Shown here: piece after piece, positions 61,578-64,000 of the stretch
Position numbering within the stretch: position 1 is the stretch's first letter
Layout of the letters: each line of letters starts with the position of its first letter
Source of the DNA: Geoalkalibacter sp.
GTDB taxonomy: Bacteria > Desulfobacterota > Desulfuromonadia > Desulfuromonadales > Geoalkalibacteraceae
DNA: 64,000 nucleotides
Direction of reading: 5' to 3'
NCBI RefSeq assembly: GCF_030605225.1
Contig: NZ_JAUWAV010000007.1
Coordinates: 1-64,000 of the forward strand
Made by a program: the position numbers and the translations under genes
Notes under the pieces: generated by a model
The model's input: the letters and a program-made list of their open reading frames with translations, nothing else
What the model was told of the DNA's origin: nothing
Database searches by the model: none

Positions 61578-62066
61578 TCACAAGGGTTTGCTTGCCCGGG
61601 CGCGGTCGTAGGCGCGGCCCCGGAGATGATCGAGAACCGAAAGGATCACGCCGGCGACGAACACGGCGAGCAGATTTTCCGGCAAGGCTTCGGCGCTGAA
61701 ATAAAGCAGGTAAAAAACCGATCTCAGCGCCAGATGGATCCAGGCGCGATCGGGTTTGGTGCCGTAAATGATGCCGTGGCAGGACACGGCGACGGAGGAG
61801 ACGAAATAGGCCGAGAGTAGAACACTGATCAGTTGCGGCGGCGGCGGATCGCCGAGGTGCGACCTGAGCGTCTCGGGAAGCGCGGCCGTGAAGCTGAAGT
61901 TCTGCAGGGAGACCGCCACCAGGGTCACCACCATGAAGAAAAGAAACATCCACAGGGTACGTTCGGCGCAACGCTCGTGCCCGGCTTTTGCCGGCAGGGG
62001 CTCACGCATCCTCGGCGACCGACGGAGACGGATTTTGCTTCGGGACGGATCAGAGATTCTCAGCAT
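61578..62066 (-). CDS. Small integral membrane protein of unknown function
   Basis: Start at 62066 (MLRISDPSRSKIRLR). The 162-residue product has a basic cytoplasmic N-terminus (about 35 residues) and three to four hydrophobic segments (about 38-58, 80-100, 110-130, 133-150). Between helices lies GIIYGTKPDRAWIHLALR. There is no recognised domain. It follows the pseudo-receiver gene by 35 bases on the same strand, so the two probably form an operon driven by the sigma-54-like promoter at 62586-62603. Confidence 0.6.
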   Translation of the reverse strand: MLRISDPSRSKIRLRRSPRMREPLPAKAGHERCAERTLWMFLFFMVVTLVAVSLQNFSFTAALPETLRSHLGDPPPPQLISVLLSAYFVSSVAVSCHGIIYGTKPDRAWIHLALRSVFYLLYFSAEALPENLLAVFVAGVILSVLDHLRGRAYDRARASKPL

Positions 62067-62101
62067 GGCTGGGTTCCTTTCCGAAAACTCTTCCCGGCGG
62101 C

Positions 62102-62506
62102 CTAGGCTTTCTTGGCGGACTTGCCGGCGTTGTTGAAGGCGCATTCGACCGCTTGACGGATTTCTTCATTGTCTTCGCTCTTCTGCGGCCGCAGGGCATG
62201 ATAGAAAATGCCCTCCTCCCGGATCTTTCGCTCCTGGGCGACGGATTCCGAATCAGAGACGAGAATGATCGCCAATTGCCGGTTGCACTTCTTGAGCAGA
62301 TGAATGAGGTTGGCGGGCGCGACCTTTTTGTCGAAATCGCTTCCCAGAACCAGCACCGGCGCCTTGCGATCGAGAATGCTGCACAGCACGTTCACCGCCG
62401 AATCGGTCGTCTCGACCTCGTAGCCGGCGTCGGTAAAAAACTCGGCCATTTGCTCCCGATAGTCACTGTCTCTGTCCGCGATCAGAATTCCCCGGTCTCT
62501 GGTCAT
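62102..62506 (-). CDS. Degenerate (pseudo) receiver-domain protein
   Basis: Start at 62506 (MTRDRGILIADRDSDYRE). The 134-residue protein folds like a receiver by pattern (ILIADRD for the acidic pocket, AIILVSDSE for strand 4). The phospho-acceptor position in PVLVLGSDFD appears to be Gly, and the conserved Lys of KPF reads ALRP with Arg. It is therefore probably not phosphorylated and may signal by protein contact or bind another ligand. It lies between an NtrC-type regulator and a membrane protein, with a sigma-54-like promoter. Confidence 0.7.
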   Translation of the reverse strand: MTRDRGILIADRDSDYREQMAEFFTDAGYEVETTDSAVNVLCSILDRKAPVLVLGSDFDKKVAPANLIHLLKKCNRQLAIILVSDSESVAQERKIREEGIFYHALRPQKSEDNEEIRQAVECAFNNAGKSAKKA

Positions 62507-62585
62507 GATCTTTCCCGTTCCTTGAAGGCCTTCGGCGGATGCCTTGGTCGATTCAGCAATGAACACCAGTCTCTGCACATTGCCT

Positions 62586-62603
62586 ATACAAGGGTCGTGC
62601 CAG
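62586..62603 (-). promoter_or_regulatory. Sigma-54-like promoter of the pseudo-receiver gene
   Basis: On the minus strand CTGGCACGACCCTTGTA matches YTGGCACG-N4-TTGCW with correct spacing. The only flaw is GT in place of the -12 GC. It lies about 80 bp upstream of the gene start. Confidence 0.55.
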
Positions 62604-62690
62604 TTCTCCGCGAAATAAATTTCAATGAAATTTCAGAACCTTATCGAAACGGGCCGATCCATGGGCAAAGCGGTGGCCCTCTCGGGCGGC

Positions 62691-62733
62691 AGGAATTTTC
62701 TTGCGAGACAGGAATTTTCTTGCCGGACAGGAA
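62691..62733 (-). repeat. Tandem 19-bp repeat upstream of the pseudo-receiver promoter
   Basis: Two copies of AGGAATTTTCTTGCGAGAC (62691-62709; 62710-62728, 17 of 19 identical) are followed by a partial third (AGGAA). They lie 90-130 bp upstream of the sigma-54-like -24 box, the usual position of enhancer sites for NtrC-type activators. Confidence 0.7.
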
Positions 62734-62750
62734 AAGCGGGCGGGGAGGAT

Positions 62751-64000
62751 TCAGTCGCCGGCGCGCGAAATCCGGTGGGTCTTGAGCAGGGCGTAGAGTC
62801 TTGACTGGGACAATCCGGCAACCCGGCAGGCCTTCTGGATATTGCTCCCGGTCAGGGCGAGAAGTTCCCGCAGGTACTGCTTCTCGGCCTGAAGGTAAAT
62901 GCTGTCGCGAAACTCCTGAAGCGTGGGCAGGGTCGCCGGGGGCGGCGGCGTCTCGGCCGCGCACCGGCCCGAGACGCTGCCGCGGGCGATCTCGGCGCGC
63001 AAGGCCGTGGGCAGATGCTTGGGGAACAGGGTCGATTCGAGAAACGCCGCGTCGAGGGCGCGCTCGAGGGTTTGCAGAAGCTCACGGATGTTGCCCGGCC
63101 AGTGGTAGCTTTGCAGGGTGGGGATAAAATCGGGCGAAAACCCCTTGGATGGAATGTTTTTACGCTCGCACAGCTGATCGACATGGGCGCGGGCGAGGTC
63201 GCGGATGTCTTCAAGGCGCTCGCGCAGCGGCGGCAATTCAAGATGAAAGGCGCGCAGGCGAAAAAGCAGGTCTTCACGAAAGGCCTGGGTCTGCACCAGG
63301 GCATCGAGGTCGCGGTTGGTGGCGGCGACCAGGCGAAAATCGCTCTGCTCCTCCCGGCTGCCGCCCAGGGGGCGAAAGCGCCGCTCTTGAAGCACGCGCA
63401 AAAAAGTTTTCTGCAGCGCCAGGGGAAGCTCGCCGACCTCGTCGAGAAACAGGGTGCCGCCGTCGGCCTCGGCGATCAGCCCGCGGCGGCTTTTCTCCGC
63501 CCCGGTGAAGGTGCCCTTCTCGTGCCCGAAAAGCAGCGCCTCGACCAGGTTCTCGGGCAGGGCCGCGCAGTCGACCACGATGAACGGCCCCGCGGCACGG
63601 CGCGAATTTCGGTGAATGGCGCGGGCGAAAAGCTCCTTGCCCGTGCCGGTTTCGCCGGTGATGAGCACGTCGGCTTCACCCAGGGCCGCCTGAGCGACCA
63701 GTTCCAGGCAGGCGCGCAACTTCTGGCTGTCGCCGATGATGCCCTCGCGCTTGAGCGCGGAAATCTTCGCGCCGCGCTGCGCGAGCTGCTTTTCCTGGCG
63801 ATACTGCAGCGCCCGGTCGAGGGCGAGGTTGATTTCCTTGGCGGAGGCGGTTTTCTCCAGATAGTCCCAGGCGCCGGATTTGATGGCGAGCTCCGCCCCC
63901 TGCGGGTCGCCGAAGCCGGTCAGGATGATGACCTCGGGCGAGGAAGGAACCCGCTCGATGTCCTGCAGCGCGTCCAGACCGCTGCCGTCGGGCAGGCGCA
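62751..64000 (-). CDS. NtrC-family sigma-54-dependent response regulator (5' end outside window)
   Basis: The frame is open from the window edge to the stop at 62751; the visible 415 residues begin within the receiver (RLPDGSGLDALQDIERV). The receiver Lys is changed: DYLEKTASAK. The AAA+ domain has Walker A GETGTGKELFARAI, the sigma-54 loop GTFTGA and Walker B GGTLFLDEVGEL. A Fis-type HTH ends SNIQKACRVAGLSQSRLYALLKTH. Its phospho-acceptor is outside the window. The adjacent pseudo-receiver operon with enhancer-like repeats is a plausible target. Confidence 0.9.
   Translation of the reverse strand, partial: RLPDGSGLDALQDIERVPSSPEVIILTGFGDPQGAELAIKSGAWDYLEKTASAKEINLALDRALQYRQEKQLAQRGAKISALKREGIIGDSQKLRACLELVAQAALGEADVLITGETGTGKELFARAIHRNSRRAAGPFIVVDCAALPENLVEALLFGHEKGTFTGAEKSRRGLIAEADGGTLFLDEVGELPLALQKTFLRVLQERRFRPLGGSREEQSDFRLVAATNRDLDALVQTQAFREDLLFRLRAFHLELPPLRERLEDIRDLARAHVDQLCERKNIPSKGFSPDFIPTLQSYHWPGNIRELLQTLERALDAAFLESTLFPKHLPTALRAEIARGSVSGRCAAETPPPPATLPTLQEFRDSIYLQAEKQYLRELLALTGSNIQKACRVAGLSQSRLYALLKTHRISRAGD

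Overview
The window is a 64 kb, GC-rich chromosomal segment of a respiratory, probably metal- or sulfur-reducing Desulfuromonadia bacterium (Geobacter / Desulfuromonas / Geoalkalibacter type). This is inferred from several multiheme c-type cytochromes (one with 8 CxxCH motifs, two with 12 each), many two-component and sigma-54 regulators, GG-N10-GC promoters, a P590-type siroheme sulfite reductase, a flavodiiron protein, and an aa3-type oxidase. No rRNA, tRNA or CRISPR array was seen.

Layout. 1-900: right end of an IS21-family element inserted into a P-loop NTPase gene, then an unassigned AT-rich stretch. 0.9-3.7 kb: a DUF6448 protein, a zinc-ribbon membrane protein, and an unusual group of tiny exported/membrane proteins. 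Three of these are paralogues, carried on two transcription units with near-identical sigma-54 promoters. A fourth unrelated mini-protein sits behind an FNR-like box. 3.8-11 kb: GMP reductase, a membrane sensor fused to a DnaQ-type exonuclease, a NUDIX hydrolase, an OFA-type MFS transporter and a di-heme peroxidase. 11.3-19.7 kb: the translation-elongation module efpL / efp / epmA with a KamA-family aminomutase nearby, interrupted by a sensor kinase and a 1204-residue REC-REC-PAS-GGDEF-EAL-REC protein. 19.8-26.1 kb: a MauE/DoxX-rhodanese pair divergent from a SCO / cytochrome c oxidase (A2-type) / heme O synthase operon.

26-43 kb: an octaheme cytochrome, ACT-domain regulator and peptide deformylase. 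Then follow heme-synthesis genes (hemY-type oxidase, hemH, hemE and an AhbD-like radical SAM protein) interleaved with a PA2779/PA2778/TPR set and a CbpA-like J-protein. A di-heme cytochrome, a flavin oxidoreductase, a kinase/regulator pair, sulfite reductase and quinone oxidoreductase complete the section. 43-55 kb: MltA, a PEP/pyruvate-binding fusion protein, glutamate dehydrogenase (candidate sigma-54 promoter), PriA, flavodiiron protein, metallophosphoesterase and DAHP synthase. 55-64 kb: a monoheme cytochrome, two tandem 12-heme cytochromes and an FKBP isomerase. Next come a candidate heme-binding sensor kinase facing an NtrC-type regulator, a small membrane protein, a degenerate receiver with a sigma-54-like promoter and tandem 19-bp repeats, and a second NtrC-type regulator cut by the window edge.

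Taken together the genes describe electron transfer across the envelope (multiheme cytochromes, oxidase), the heme supply for it, and dense sigma-54 / two-component control. The most novel-looking items are the duplicated sigma-54-driven mini membrane proteins at 2.2-3.7 kb and the pseudo-receiver locus at 62 kb.
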